In this document: in pieces, positions 33,916 through 42,815 of the stretch
Layout: each line of letters begins with the position of its first letter
Position numbering within the stretch: position 1 is the stretch's first letter
Origin: Maricurvus nonylphenolicus
Lineage (GTDB): Bacteria; Pseudomonadota; Gammaproteobacteria; Pseudomonadales; Cellvibrionaceae
Assembly: GCF_042854845.1 (NCBI RefSeq)
Contig: NZ_AP031498.1
Location: forward strand, 1,488,001 to 1,552,000
Length of the DNA stretch: 64,000 bases
Reading direction: 5' to 3'
Made by a program: the position numbers and the translations under genes
Notes under the pieces: generated by a model
Seen by the model: the letters and a program-made list of their open reading frames with translations, nothing else
Database searches by the model: none
What the model was told of the DNA's origin: nothing

Positions 33916-34614
33916 TTATCCATTTTCAAGTTGAGTTGGCGGAATGGCGTCTCTCGTTGTTTCTGTAAACTCATTATCTGTCATATTAACCATCACAGAG
34001 TATAAATCTTCAGGGTATGACATTCGCAGCTGGCTGGCGCTCTCTATGGGTTGGTTAGGGATAGAGGTTGGGGGTTGCTCGAATGCTTCAGGGTTTTCCA
34101 GAACGTGTAATTCGTCAGAAGAGATCCCCATGGCACTAACGACCTCTGGATCAATCCAATTTTTGACGTTTTTCCCTGTCAAAGTCGCGACTTCCAGTGT
34201 TATGCCGTCTGGTCCAGAAAAGTAGATTGCTTCTGCAAACCCATGATCCATTGGTCCGAAGCAGTGGATGCCTTTTGAGCGGATGCGGTCACGCATGATA
34301 AGCAATTGTTCATGGCTATCAACGTTAAAGGCCAGGTGCTGCATGGTTCCTGTGGTGCATGGATCCCCAGGGTTGCCTGAATGGGTGATACCTAATTTGA
34401 TATCGGTGGGGATGTTGGGGCTAAATACAAATGCTAAGAGCGAACTGTCGTTAAGTTTAAGAAATGCATGGGCAGTATTCTCGGCGCCGTGCATCCAATA
34501 AAGTGCAACGAGTGGCATACCCAATACTTCATTGAAAAACTGTAAGGTGCTCTTTAAGTTGGCCGTAGCCAGAGCAAGGTGGTTGATACCGTTAATGGTT
34601 TGTGTGTCCGACAT
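33916..34614 (-). CDS. VOC-family protein 1, all metal ligands present
   Basis: 232 residues with a VOC domain in the first 150. The expected ligands are present: His in GINHLALAT near 10, His in TMQHLAFNVDS near 92, Glu in GITLEVAT near 138. A tail of about 60 residues ends TRDAIPPTQLENG. A strong ribosome site (AAGGAG) precedes the start. It is divergent from two related VOC genes, 34939 and 35730. It is a candidate extradiol or other ring-cleaving dioxygenase, isomerase or lyase; the fold does not decide which. It is the intact reference for the triplet. Confidence 0.82.
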   Translation of the reverse strand: MSDTQTINGINHLALATANLKSTLQFFNEVLGMPLVALYWMHGAENTAHAFLKLNDSSLLAFVFSPNIPTDIKLGITHSGNPGDPCTTGTMQHLAFNVDSHEQLLIMRDRIRSKGIHCFGPMDHGFAEAIYFSGPDGITLEVATLTGKNVKNWIDPEVVSAMGISSDELHVLENPEAFEQPPTSIPNQPIESASQLRMSYPEDLYSVMVNMTDNEFTETTRDAIPPTQLENG

Positions 34615-34762
34615 AGCGCCTTCTCCTTATTCGAATATCTTCTATGTTGAGCTGAGACCTTCAGCTCAAAGCCATTATTGATACTTTTTGTGTGGCCAAC
34701 CTATTCCTCTTCTGCCAAACACCAGTGAGTTACTGCCTCGCAATGCCCAAGTTATATCGTGG

Positions 34763-34776
34763 TTGATGTAGATCAA
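34763..34776 (+). promoter_or_regulatory. Perfect FNR/ANR box between divergent VOC genes
   Basis: TTGATGTAGATCAA is a perfect match to TTGAT-N4-ATCAA. It lies in the 324-bp gap between VOC 1 (minus) and VOC 2 (plus), 163 bp before the VOC 2 start and about 150 bp before VOC 1. I see no other strong site in this gap. Oxygen-linked control of the dioxygenase-fold genes is an inference. Confidence 0.6.
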
Positions 34777-34938
34777 AAGTGAAGGGGGAGTGTTGTTCAG
34801 GACGTGTCAGTTGATGACTGCTTTTTGTCCTGGGGGCACCAATACCCTACTTTTAATCAGTATAGAATTGATGTGAATAAGGGTGTTGCTTTAAGCAATA
34901 TTCAAGTAATTGCCTATGTAATAAAGGAGCCATTGTTC

Positions 34939-35733
34939 ATGTCGAGCCCCAATGGAATTAACCATCTGGCATTAGCCACTACAGATATGAAAGCTGTATT
35001 GCAATTCTTTAATAATGTATTGGGAATGCCGCTGGTTGCATTGTATTGGATGCATGGTGCCAAGAATACAATACACGGATTCCTCGGTTTGAATGAGCAT
35101 TCTACGCTGGCGTTTGTGGCAACACCTGAAAACCCGACTGAGGTCAGTATCGGTGTGACGCATGCGGGACATAGTCAAGGTGTTACGGCAGCGGGAACTA
35201 TGCAGCGTTTTTCTTTAAATGTTGATTCTCTTGACGATCTCCTATTAGTCAAGCAAGCCTTAGATAAGCAAGGTATCGCTTGTAGTGATGTTATTGATCG
35301 AAAACATATTAAATCCATTGGATTTACGGCAATAGATCAGGTTGAAGTGGAAGTATCTACGGTTGTAAAGGGGTTTGATGAGGACAGTATTTCAACGGAG
35401 GTTGCAAAAGCGTTCAATATCTCTGATGCGGAATTGTCACGCTTAACTAAGCCCGAGGAATATCAAGCGGTTGAACCCCTTCCTGCTAATGCCGATTGGA
35501 ATCAACTTTTGGAGTATAAACCTACCTTTCCAGAAAGATTTATGCGCCTCTTATGTCTATTGCCAGATGATTTAATTATGGATGCGACTAGAGATGCGGT
35601 TCCACCAACCAAACCGCAAGGATTACAGCTTAAACGCAAGTTTTCTATGTTTAAGTTGTTACTGGCTTCATTAGCCCTGTTTATTATAAAACCACACAAG
35701 ACTCTTTTTACCATGCCGAGTAAACAATCATGA
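34939..35733 (+). CDS. VOC-family protein 2, missing one metal-ligand His, with C-terminal hydrophobic tail
   Basis: 264 residues. The first part parallels VOC 1 (GINHLALATTDMKAVLQFFNNVLGMPLVALYWMHGA), but the second ligand His is replaced by Arg (TMQRFSLNVDS), while the last Glu region (VEVEVSTV) remains. The tail shares TRDAVPPT with VOC 1, then adds a basic stretch and a hydrophobic helix near 240 (KLLLASLALFIIK), a possible membrane anchor. AAGGAG lies nine bases before the ATG at 34939; the 45 codons ahead (from GTG 34804) have no ribosome site. Its stop overlaps the next start (ATGA), so the two are translationally coupled. Possibly a pseudoenzyme. Confidence 0.78.
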   Translation: MSSPNGINHLALATTDMKAVLQFFNNVLGMPLVALYWMHGAKNTIHGFLGLNEHSTLAFVATPENPTEVSIGVTHAGHSQGVTAAGTMQRFSLNVDSLDDLLLVKQALDKQGIACSDVIDRKHIKSIGFTAIDQVEVEVSTVVKGFDEDSISTEVAKAFNISDAELSRLTKPEEYQAVEPLPANADWNQLLEYKPTFPERFMRLLCLLPDDLIMDATRDAVPPTKPQGLQLKRKFSMFKLLLASLALFIIKPHKTLFTMPSKQS

Positions 35734-36296
35734 CTGCTGTAGAATCTAATATAGCTACAAATGTAGTGCCTAACGATATTGGTTTTATTACGTTATCGAC
35801 TCGCAAGCTAAAGTTAACCTTGGAATATTTTAACGAGGTTTTAGGTCTGCCTTTGGTGGCACTTGAATGGACCGATGAAGAGAAAAAATCGGCAGTAGCA
35901 ACACTTAAAATGAGTGATAGTTCACTGTTGATGATTAATTACTCAGAACAAAACCCTAATGATATAGAGTATGGGCTCACGCATGCGGGAGACCCTGCGG
36001 GAAAATGTGCGAGTGGTACCATGCAGCATCTGGCCTTTAATGTAGATACCCTGGATGAATTGCTACAGGTGCGAAGCAGGATCCGATCAAAAAATGTATT
36101 TTGCGTAGGTCCCTTGGATCATGGTTTTGTGCATTCAATCTATTTTTCAGGGCCAGAGGGAATGATGCTCGAAGTGGCAGCGTTTTCTGGGGAAAATCTG
36201 GATATGTGGGTAGATTCAAAGGTTGTATCAAGTATAGATATCACTGATAGGGAATTATATAAACTAACCAATGGCAGGTTGGGTTGTTCGGGATAA
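35730..36296 (+). CDS. VOC-family protein 3, first ligand His missing, tail truncated
   Basis: 188 residues, clearly the same family as VOC 1 (VLGLPLVALEW, GTMQHLAFNVDTLDELL, VHSIYFSGPEGMMLEVAAF). The first ligand position (His in GINHLAL) is Phe here (DIGFITL), while the second His and the Glu are kept. The shared tail TRDAVPPT and beyond is absent; it ends NGRLGCSG. The start overlaps the stop of VOC 2 by 4 bp. The complementary ligand losses in VOC 2 and VOC 3 suggest a heteromeric or regulatory unit. Confidence 0.78.
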   Translation: MTAVESNIATNVVPNDIGFITLSTRKLKLTLEYFNEVLGLPLVALEWTDEEKKSAVATLKMSDSSLLMINYSEQNPNDIEYGLTHAGDPAGKCASGTMQHLAFNVDTLDELLQVRSRIRSKNVFCVGPLDHGFVHSIYFSGPEGMMLEVAAFSGENLDMWVDSKVVSSIDITDRELYKLTNGRLGCSG

Positions 36297-36308
36297 TACC
36301 TGGAGTCG

Positions 36309-36359
36309 ATCGCTCACTGTGTTTCTGGGGGGAAGTGCTTATTTTCAGCAGTGAGCGAT
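36309..36359. other. Stem-loop after VOC 3
   Basis: ATCGCTCACTG and CAGTGAGCGAT form a perfect 11-bp stem around a 29-base loop, just past the VOC 3 stop. No T-run is adjacent. It may end the VOC transcript or stabilise it. Beyond it, up to the TonB gene at 36597, I see AT-rich DNA with no further gene. Confidence 0.45.
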
Positions 36360-36596
36360 GACAAGAAAATATACTTATATATCGATCTCATATATTTCCT
36401 TCCTTTCTTAGTTTTCATCACCTTTAGAATTTCTTTGGTAGTGGCAGTTTATCACCAATGTCATGTCTGTCATTGATAAGTAATGCTTCTCCCGCTTCGC
36501 TAAAATCGTTATTTCTGAGAGTAAGACTGATTGTAGATATTTCGCTAGAACAGTGTATCTGCATATAAATATAACTATATATGGTGATTTGTAATA

Positions 36597-38939
36597 ATGA
36601 AGCCTCATAAGACATTTATTGCTCAGGCAATAGCTATTGCCCTGACTGCCACTGCTTCCAATACCTATGCAGAAGAAGGGTTTACCCTGGAAGAGATTGT
36701 GGTAACAGCTCAAAAACGAGCAGAAAGCTTGCAGGATGTACCTATTTCTGTGAATGCAGTTGCAGGAGAGTTTCTGGAAAACTCAGGTATTTCAAATCTG
36801 GAAGAAATGTCTGCGCATGTCCCTAATCTGAATATCAGTAATACGCCAGGGGCAAACCAGATTGTTATGCGCGGTCTGGGATCTGGTGCTTCAGCTGATT
36901 CATTTGAGCAGTCCGTAGGGCTTTATGTTGATGGTATCTATTCTGCGCGATCTCGCCAGTTCCAGGTTCCATTTATGGATGTTGAAAGGGTAGAGGTTCT
37001 CCGTGGCCCTCAGGGTGTTCTGTTTGGTAAAAACAGTATTGCTGGCGCAGTGAGTGTCATAAGTGCAAAACCTACGGAAGAGTTCGAAGCTGAAATTACC
37101 GGTAAATACGAGCTGGAGTATGGCAGCTATGAAGTAGATACCATGGTGTCTGGCGAGTTGACAGAAGGCCTCTATGGCCGCCTCGCTATCAAAAGCGCTG
37201 ATAAAGGCGGATATCTAGATAACGAAGCCCTGAATGAGGATCAGCCAGAGGAAGACACCGAAGCCGTGCGAGGAGTTCTCGTTTGGGATGCCACTGATGA
37301 AACTCAAGTGACGTTAAAGCTGGAGACTGCAGAATTTGAGCAGGAAGGCACCAGCTTCCAAATTTCTGATTACGATGCTTCCGCTTCCGCACCTCTCGAT
37401 CCGGTCAGAGCTGGCCTTCAGGCTCTGTATCAGGGCGCGCTTGCAACAAGCGGTGATGATTTTGAGTTAAACGATGAGATTCATTCCGATCAGCTGTCTA
37501 CCACTGAGATTGAATCGGATAATGTGACGTTAGAGGTTAAGCATGCTCTGGATGAGTATGAGTTGACCTATCTGTTTGGTTACTCATCTTATGATATGGA
37601 AAGTGCGTCAGATCAGGATTTTACTGATATTGACTTTATGTTTGTGACTGCCTCAGAAGAGTATGATCAGGTTTCCCATGAAATACGCTTGGCATCGCCT
37701 GTGGGTGAGACTTTCGAGTATATGCTTGGTGCCTACTATATTGATCGTGAGTTAGAGCGACCACTGACTGAGCGTTATCTGGATTTATCAGTCTTCCCTG
37801 GAGCTGGTTTTGTACCACTTCCTGCTCCTTTTGCTGCATTTAGTGTTGCAGATCTCTCCCATAACCAAGTTAATTCCTACACCGAAGACGCAGATTCCTG
37901 GTCGGTTTTCTTCCAGGGCACCTGGAATATTACTGATGAGGTTCGGGCTACCTTAGGTGCACGTTATAGTGAGGAAACCAAAGAAGCACGAGGGATCTAT
38001 CAGAGTACCGTGGTTGGAGATTCTTCTACAGCTCATCCTCTTGCTAATAGTTTCTTAATTGGTTTGGGAATTGCGGACTCAGATCTAGAGCGCAAGCGTA
38101 CCGAAGAGAACCTGGACCCTTCATTCAATATGCAGTGGGATTTCAGTGCTGATGGAATGGCATATTTCTCTTGGACCAAAGCAACAAAAGCCGGTGGTTT
38201 CAATTCATCTCACAATACCCCTGATGAAAATAATTTCGAGTACGAAGAAGAGCAGGCAGAAAGCTTTGAGATTGGTGTGAAGCTGGACTTGTTAGATGGT
38301 CGTGGTCGTTTAAATGCCGCCTACTTTAATACTGAGTTTGATGACCTTCAGGTTTCCTCATTTGATGGTACCAACTTTGTAACGGGTAATGCTGCCAAAG
38401 CTAAAAGCCAGGGTGTTGAAGTGGAAGCCATGCTAGCGTTGACAGAAGAGTGGACCATCGGCAGTAATTTTGCCTGGTTAAATGCTGAATATGATGAGTT
38501 CCAAGGCCCTTGTACCAGTAATGTTGATGAATGGGGCGCTGATTGTACGGCTTCACTCGGTGCGTCTCAGGATCTTTCTGGTAAGAGTCTTGAATTTGCC
38601 CCTGAATGGAGCGGAAACCTGTTTGCAGACTATCAGACAAATCTATCCGACAACCTAATATTTAGTGCTCGTGTAGACGCCAATTATTCTGATGACTATA
38701 CCTTGCAGCCAGACCAGGATAGTCACAACATGCAAGACAGTTTCTGGAAAGTAAATCTGCGGGTTGCGTTAAGTAGTGCTGATGAGCGATGGACTGTAGC
38801 TTTATTGGGTACCAACTTAACCGATGAAGAAACAAAAAGCTTTGGCGGTGCACAGTTATTCATTCCAGGTGCATATTGGGCAAATATTGCTCCACCCCGT
38901 CAGGTTCAATTGTCAGCTACTTATCGCTTCGGTAAGTAA
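36597..38939 (+). CDS. TonB-dependent outer-membrane receptor 1
   Basis: 780 residues. A signal peptide of about 25 residues, then TonB box LEEIVVTAQKRAESLQDVPISV, the plug domain (MRGLGSGAS near 97, VERVEVLRGPQGVLFGKNSIAGAVSVIS near 130-157) and a 22-strand barrel ending in a terminal aromatic strand (PRQVQLSATYRFGK). It belongs to the TonB class common in marine degraders of aromatics, steroids and glycans, lacking a typical siderophore-receptor context. The opposite-sense frames are shadows. It is in the same direction as the reductase and a second receptor downstream. Ligand unknown. Confidence 0.93.
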   Translation: MKPHKTFIAQAIAIALTATASNTYAEEGFTLEEIVVTAQKRAESLQDVPISVNAVAGEFLENSGISNLEEMSAHVPNLNISNTPGANQIVMRGLGSGASADSFEQSVGLYVDGIYSARSRQFQVPFMDVERVEVLRGPQGVLFGKNSIAGAVSVISAKPTEEFEAEITGKYELEYGSYEVDTMVSGELTEGLYGRLAIKSADKGGYLDNEALNEDQPEEDTEAVRGVLVWDATDETQVTLKLETAEFEQEGTSFQISDYDASASAPLDPVRAGLQALYQGALATSGDDFELNDEIHSDQLSTTEIESDNVTLEVKHALDEYELTYLFGYSSYDMESASDQDFTDIDFMFVTASEEYDQVSHEIRLASPVGETFEYMLGAYYIDRELERPLTERYLDLSVFPGAGFVPLPAPFAAFSVADLSHNQVNSYTEDADSWSVFFQGTWNITDEVRATLGARYSEETKEARGIYQSTVVGDSSTAHPLANSFLIGLGIADSDLERKRTEENLDPSFNMQWDFSADGMAYFSWTKATKAGGFNSSHNTPDENNFEYEEEQAESFEIGVKLDLLDGRGRLNAAYFNTEFDDLQVSSFDGTNFVTGNAAKAKSQGVEVEAMLALTEEWTIGSNFAWLNAEYDEFQGPCTSNVDEWGADCTASLGASQDLSGKSLEFAPEWSGNLFADYQTNLSDNLIFSARVDANYSDDYTLQPDQDSHNMQDSFWKVNLRVALSSADERWTVALLGTNLTDEETKSFGGAQLFIPGAYWANIAPPRQVQLSATYRFGK

Positions 38940-38956
38940 TTCATAAAACCTAAATT

Positions 38957-38981
38957 ATCAGCCGCGCTAGTCGCGGCTGAT
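38957..38981 (+). terminator. Hairpin after TonB receptor 1
   Basis: ATCAGCCGCG-CTAGT-CGCGGCTGAT is a perfect 10-bp stem followed by TTTG. It lies 18 bp past the stop. Probable intrinsic terminator with a short T-tract. Confidence 0.65.
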
Positions 38982-39074
38982 TTGTAGATGACTGCTATTA
39001 CTGAGTGTATATCCTTGAAATTAGGGTGCGTCATCAATTCGTAGAAATCTTTTTATAGTGAAATGGAATTATTA

Positions 39075-40199
39075 ATGAGCGATAAAGATTTCTCTGATCC
39101 CATTGAATCAATTTTAATATTTGGCGGGTCAGGGCACGTAGGGCAAGGATTAATTAACTATGTACTGGAGAATGCTCCTTCAGTAAAGCTTCGCTTGGCA
39201 ACGAGCGATGAATCAAAAGTATCAGTGCTTAGTAAAAGCTATCCCTCGGCTGAGGTATGTGTGTGTAGCTACTACGATTACGACGCTATGCTCAATGCCT
39301 TTGAAGGCATGGAAGCGGCATACATGATCACGCCGGATTTTACCGATGAAGAGCTGGCCACCAATAACTTTATTAATGCAGCAAAGCATCACGGCGTCAT
39401 ACGGCATATTGTCCGTTTAATGGGCGATCCTATGGGGATGACTTTGGACCGTGTGCCCGAATACCTTCGTAATTTTAACGGGGGGTGCAGCGCTGCGGTT
39501 GGTCATACCATTGCCAGAAAATTGTTTAACGATTCAGGATTGCCAGTTACGTTTACGTCTATTGCTGCCTACTATATGGACGACTTGTCCGGTATTTGGT
39601 ATGGCCCCGGTATTGTGAATGGTGATGTGCTTGCCGAAGTCAATTGTCATCATATGGCTTACATAGACGCGCCTGAAGCCGGGGAAGCTGCCGCTAGAAT
39701 TATTTTACGCAGAGATCCTAAAGATATTGGTGCAGACCACATACTTCACAATGGCATTGACTGCTGGGATTTTCATGATGTCGCAGCAATATTGTCAGAA
39801 GAGCTCGATCGCAAGATAACTTATCAAGAAGGTCCTGAGCATTACCGCAAATGGATGGGTAAAGGTATTGATGAAAAGTTTGGTCAAGGAGGAACTGATT
39901 TTATGATCGCCTATTTCCTGTGGGAAGAGGGAAGTATTGCAGATATCGTCAGGGATACCCTTGGAGGAGTGAAGGGGAGTGTGGCGGCTTGGGTACACTT
40001 GAAGGCCCCGCGATGGTTACGTGAAAGTCTGTTTAGGCGTTTATGGAATGCTAAGACTGAAGGTATATATTTCTCAGATCTGGAAAATATTCTTCAAAGA
40101 AAACCCAAATCATTAAGGCAGTGGATTCAAGAGAATAAGTATGATTTTGAAAGCCATAATGAGTTGTCAGTATTGAATCTAAGTTTAAGTAGTAAGTAA
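39075..40199 (+). CDS. NmrA-like NAD(P)-binding reductase
   Basis: About 374 residues of a Rossmann-fold NmrA/atypical SDR protein. The cofactor motif ILIFGGSGHVGQGLINYV is near 10, and KLRLATSDESKVSVLSKSYP, YDAMLNAFEGMEAAYMITP, NNFINAAKHHGVIRHIVRLMG follow the family pattern of NAD(P)H sensors and quinone reductases. The C-terminal part (about 280-374) is longer than in usual NmrA proteins and ends in a helix with KNEL-like residues. Start uncertain: 39075 (MSDKDF) has GGAA nearby, 39063 is also possible. It lies between two TonB receptors in the same direction. Confidence 0.8.
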   Translation: MSDKDFSDPIESILIFGGSGHVGQGLINYVLENAPSVKLRLATSDESKVSVLSKSYPSAEVCVCSYYDYDAMLNAFEGMEAAYMITPDFTDEELATNNFINAAKHHGVIRHIVRLMGDPMGMTLDRVPEYLRNFNGGCSAAVGHTIARKLFNDSGLPVTFTSIAAYYMDDLSGIWYGPGIVNGDVLAEVNCHHMAYIDAPEAGEAAARIILRRDPKDIGADHILHNGIDCWDFHDVAAILSEELDRKITYQEGPEHYRKWMGKGIDEKFGQGGTDFMIAYFLWEEGSIADIVRDTLGGVKGSVAAWVHLKAPRWLRESLFRRLWNAKTEGIYFSDLENILQRKPKSLRQWIQENKYDFESHNELSVLNLSLSSK

Positions 40200-40331
40200 G
40201 GAGTATTTATATAAAAGCAATTGTATAAGTGTTCTGTAAAGATTAGAGGATTGATTGATACAGTTTACACGTGGTTTTACATAGGCTTTTTAGCACTGTT
40301 TTAGGTATACGCTTTAAGAGAAGAATTCCTG

Positions 40332-40350
40332 GCCCAACATTTTGTTGGGC
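40332..40350. other. Perfect short hairpin in the leader of TonB receptor 2
   Basis: GCCCAAC-ATTTT-GTTGGGC (7-bp stem, 5-base loop) is 66 bp before the chosen TonB 2 start. No T-run follows. Possibly a leader structure or a terminator of the reductase message. Confidence 0.4.
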
Positions 40351-40415
40351 TATGAATGAGCAATAAAAGTAGAGCTGGCTCTACAAATAATAATAGTAAA
40401 AGCGAGGAACTAACC

Positions 40416-42692
40416 ATGTACAGCAAGCAAATGTATAAAAGGAGTGCGCTATATAGCGCCATAGCATTGGCATCGTCTTTAGGTTGTAGTCAGGCGATTG
40501 CTGCAGCTGAAGAGTTTTCATTGGAAGAAATTATCGTTACCGCACAAAAGCGTGAGCAAAGTGTCCAGGATATTCCATTAACTGTGTCAGTCGTTGGCGG
40601 AGAGTCTCTAGAGAAGTTCTCTATTACCAATGCAACAGATCTTGCTAAATCTGTCCCAGGTTTAAGCATCGCACCCGCTCCTCAGGGGTTGTCATCTCCG
40701 AAAGTTCGAGGCCTTGGTACAGGCGTTGGTGCCGAAACCCTGGATCAGTCTGTAGGCTTGTTTATTGATGGTGTTTGGTCTGGTCGACCGAGAGATCTGC
40801 AGGCCGCATTATTTGATGTCGAGCGCGTGGAAGTTATTAAGGGGACACAGACTTCGCAGTTAGGAAAAAACACCAGTCTGGGGGCTATACAGGTATTTTC
40901 TGTGCGTCCGACTGAAGAGACCGAAGGCTACCTTAAGGCAGAGTATGATTTTGAGCTGGGTAGTAAGATTTATGCTGGTGCCGGCAATTTAAACACTGAA
41001 TTTGGCTCTTATCGTCTCGCAGTCAATATGATTGAAGAACAAGGTTATGTTGAAGATGAGCTATCAGGTGGTGATGGTCCAGATAGAGAGCAGTTGACCG
41101 CACGTTTGGGTGGACTCTGGACTATTGGCGATGCAGGCGAGTTGTACATTAGCTATACCTACGATGATTTAGAAGTTACGGGTGATCATTTTCAGGTAAG
41201 TTCGGATCCTACCGGTTTTTACACGCTGTTCAGTGGTGATACTGATGTTACCTTGGATGATAAAAGAAAGACGTTTACGTCTCTGCGTAATGACGGAAAA
41301 CCCTATGATGAGCAAAAGAGCCATAAGTTTCTTGCAGAATATACTCATGATTTTAACGGCGATATGGAGTTTGTCTCCTTAACCGCCTATTCATCTTATG
41401 ATAACGATCGTTATCTTGATGCTGATTTCAGCGCGCTGGATTTTATTGATCAGAAAAAAGAGACCAGTTATAAGCAGGTCAGTCAGGAATTCCGTATCAG
41501 TGGTTCGGCGTTTGATTCTGCGTTGGATTACGTGACAGGCATTTACTATTTAGAGAGTGAATTTGAATATTACGAGGAAACCCTTTTTGACTCGGATTTG
41601 GCTTCTCTAGGTGTTCCTGCAAATCCTTTAGATCCTACGGATCTTACACAAGTAGCGGCATTTGGGCCTGGTACCTCTAACATTGATGATGTTGATCAGG
41701 ACGTTGAAGTACTGTCTCTATATGCACATGGTACTTATGCGTTGACAGAAGATTTAAATTTGGCTGTTGGTATACGTTACACCGATGAAAGTCGGGAGAT
41801 GGTGTGGACAAATGCTGTGGTAGACAACAGCGCAATTTATGATGTCATTACGACTTTTCCTGTACCTACGTTGGTCTCAGATGATTACTTAACTGCCATA
41901 GGTGTATTGGGCGCTGGTTTTGCTAATGAAAAGTTAGAACGTTCTGAATCCAATGTCGATGGTTCAATTAACCTTCAATATTCACTGGGGGAAGTTGGGC
42001 ATGTATATGCCTCATGGGCAAAAGGCAGTAAGAGTGGAGGTTTTACTACACAGGTAACAGATCCTGATTTGGCTGAATTCGATACCGAAGAAGCTGAAAC
42101 GATCGAGCTGGGGTTCAAGGCAGAAATGCTGGATAACCGCTTGCGAATCAATGGTGCAGTATTCTTTACTGAAATTGATGATTTCCAGTCTGTTAGCTAT
42201 GTAGGTACTGGATTCTTAACTGAGACGATTCCTGTTGAAAGTCAGGGGGCTGAAATTGAAGGTCTTTATGCTGCAACAGAAGCATTAACGTTGGGATTCT
42301 CTGCGACTTATACGGATGCAGAAGTTAAAGATACCGGTTTGGATCCGTCTGGAATATCTCCTTGGGATATAGCGCTAACCCTGGCGCATGAGACAAACCT
42401 TACAGATGGTTTTCAGTTAAGTACAGATGTCTCGGTAAGCTACCGCGATAGCCATTATGCTCAGGGTGGAGAAACTATTCCAATACCCACAACTACCTTG
42501 GTTGATTTTCGAATAGCGCTGTCTCCTCAAGAAGGAGATTGGGAAGTGGCCCTTATGGCTCGCAACTTATTTGATGAGCAAAAAGAAAACTTTGGCTATC
42601 TTTACCCCATTCTTGGCGAGGCAGTTTTAACTACCATTCATGCAGAGAACCGTCCAAGGACGGTAGCATTGCAGGCCCAGTATAATTTCTAA
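40416..42692 (+). CDS. TonB-dependent outer-membrane receptor 2
   Basis: 758 residues from ATG 40416, which has GAGG eight bases upstream; the open frame from 40356 would add 20 residues ahead of the signal peptide. Signal peptide about residues 1-31 (SSLGCSQAIAA). TonB box LEEIIVTAQKREQSVQDIPLTV, plug with VRGLGTGVGAETLDQSVGLFIDG and VERVEVIKGTQTSQLGKNTSLGAIQVFS, and a barrel ending RPRTVALQAQYNF. It resembles the receptor at 36597 in the N-terminal third. Two receptors beside an acyl-CoA ligase suggest import of a hydrophobic organic substrate. Confidence 0.93.
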   Translation: MYSKQMYKRSALYSAIALASSLGCSQAIAAAEEFSLEEIIVTAQKREQSVQDIPLTVSVVGGESLEKFSITNATDLAKSVPGLSIAPAPQGLSSPKVRGLGTGVGAETLDQSVGLFIDGVWSGRPRDLQAALFDVERVEVIKGTQTSQLGKNTSLGAIQVFSVRPTEETEGYLKAEYDFELGSKIYAGAGNLNTEFGSYRLAVNMIEEQGYVEDELSGGDGPDREQLTARLGGLWTIGDAGELYISYTYDDLEVTGDHFQVSSDPTGFYTLFSGDTDVTLDDKRKTFTSLRNDGKPYDEQKSHKFLAEYTHDFNGDMEFVSLTAYSSYDNDRYLDADFSALDFIDQKKETSYKQVSQEFRISGSAFDSALDYVTGIYYLESEFEYYEETLFDSDLASLGVPANPLDPTDLTQVAAFGPGTSNIDDVDQDVEVLSLYAHGTYALTEDLNLAVGIRYTDESREMVWTNAVVDNSAIYDVITTFPVPTLVSDDYLTAIGVLGAGFANEKLERSESNVDGSINLQYSLGEVGHVYASWAKGSKSGGFTTQVTDPDLAEFDTEEAETIELGFKAEMLDNRLRINGAVFFTEIDDFQSVSYVGTGFLTETIPVESQGAEIEGLYAATEALTLGFSATYTDAEVKDTGLDPSGISPWDIALTLAHETNLTDGFQLSTDVSVSYRDSHYAQGGETIPIPTTTLVDFRIALSPQEGDWEVALMARNLFDEQKENFGYLYPILGEAVLTTIHAENRPRTVALQAQYNF

Positions 42693-42698
42693 GGGCGC

Positions 42699-42725
42699 GG
42701 GGCGAGTATTGCTCGCCCCTGTTTT
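42699..42725 (+). terminator. Intrinsic terminator after TonB receptor 2
   Basis: GGGGCGAG-TATTG-CTCGCCCC is a perfect 8-bp GC-rich stem followed by TGTTTT. It lies 6 bp past the stop. Confidence 0.75.
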
Positions 42726-42757
42726 CTTCATCGCTTGAATGTCATTTATTTTTTTAT

Positions 42758-42785
42758 GGCCAATGCATGCTGTTGGCCAATTTTT
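42758..42785. terminator. Second small hairpin before the acyl-CoA ligase
   Basis: GGCCAA, nine loop bases, then TTGGCC and AATTTTT. It lies 31 bp before the GTG start of the ligase. It may be a weak terminator or attenuator; the role is not clear. Confidence 0.4.
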
Positions 42786-42815
42786 AAAGAAAAACTTGGT
42801 AAATAGGAGTTTTCA

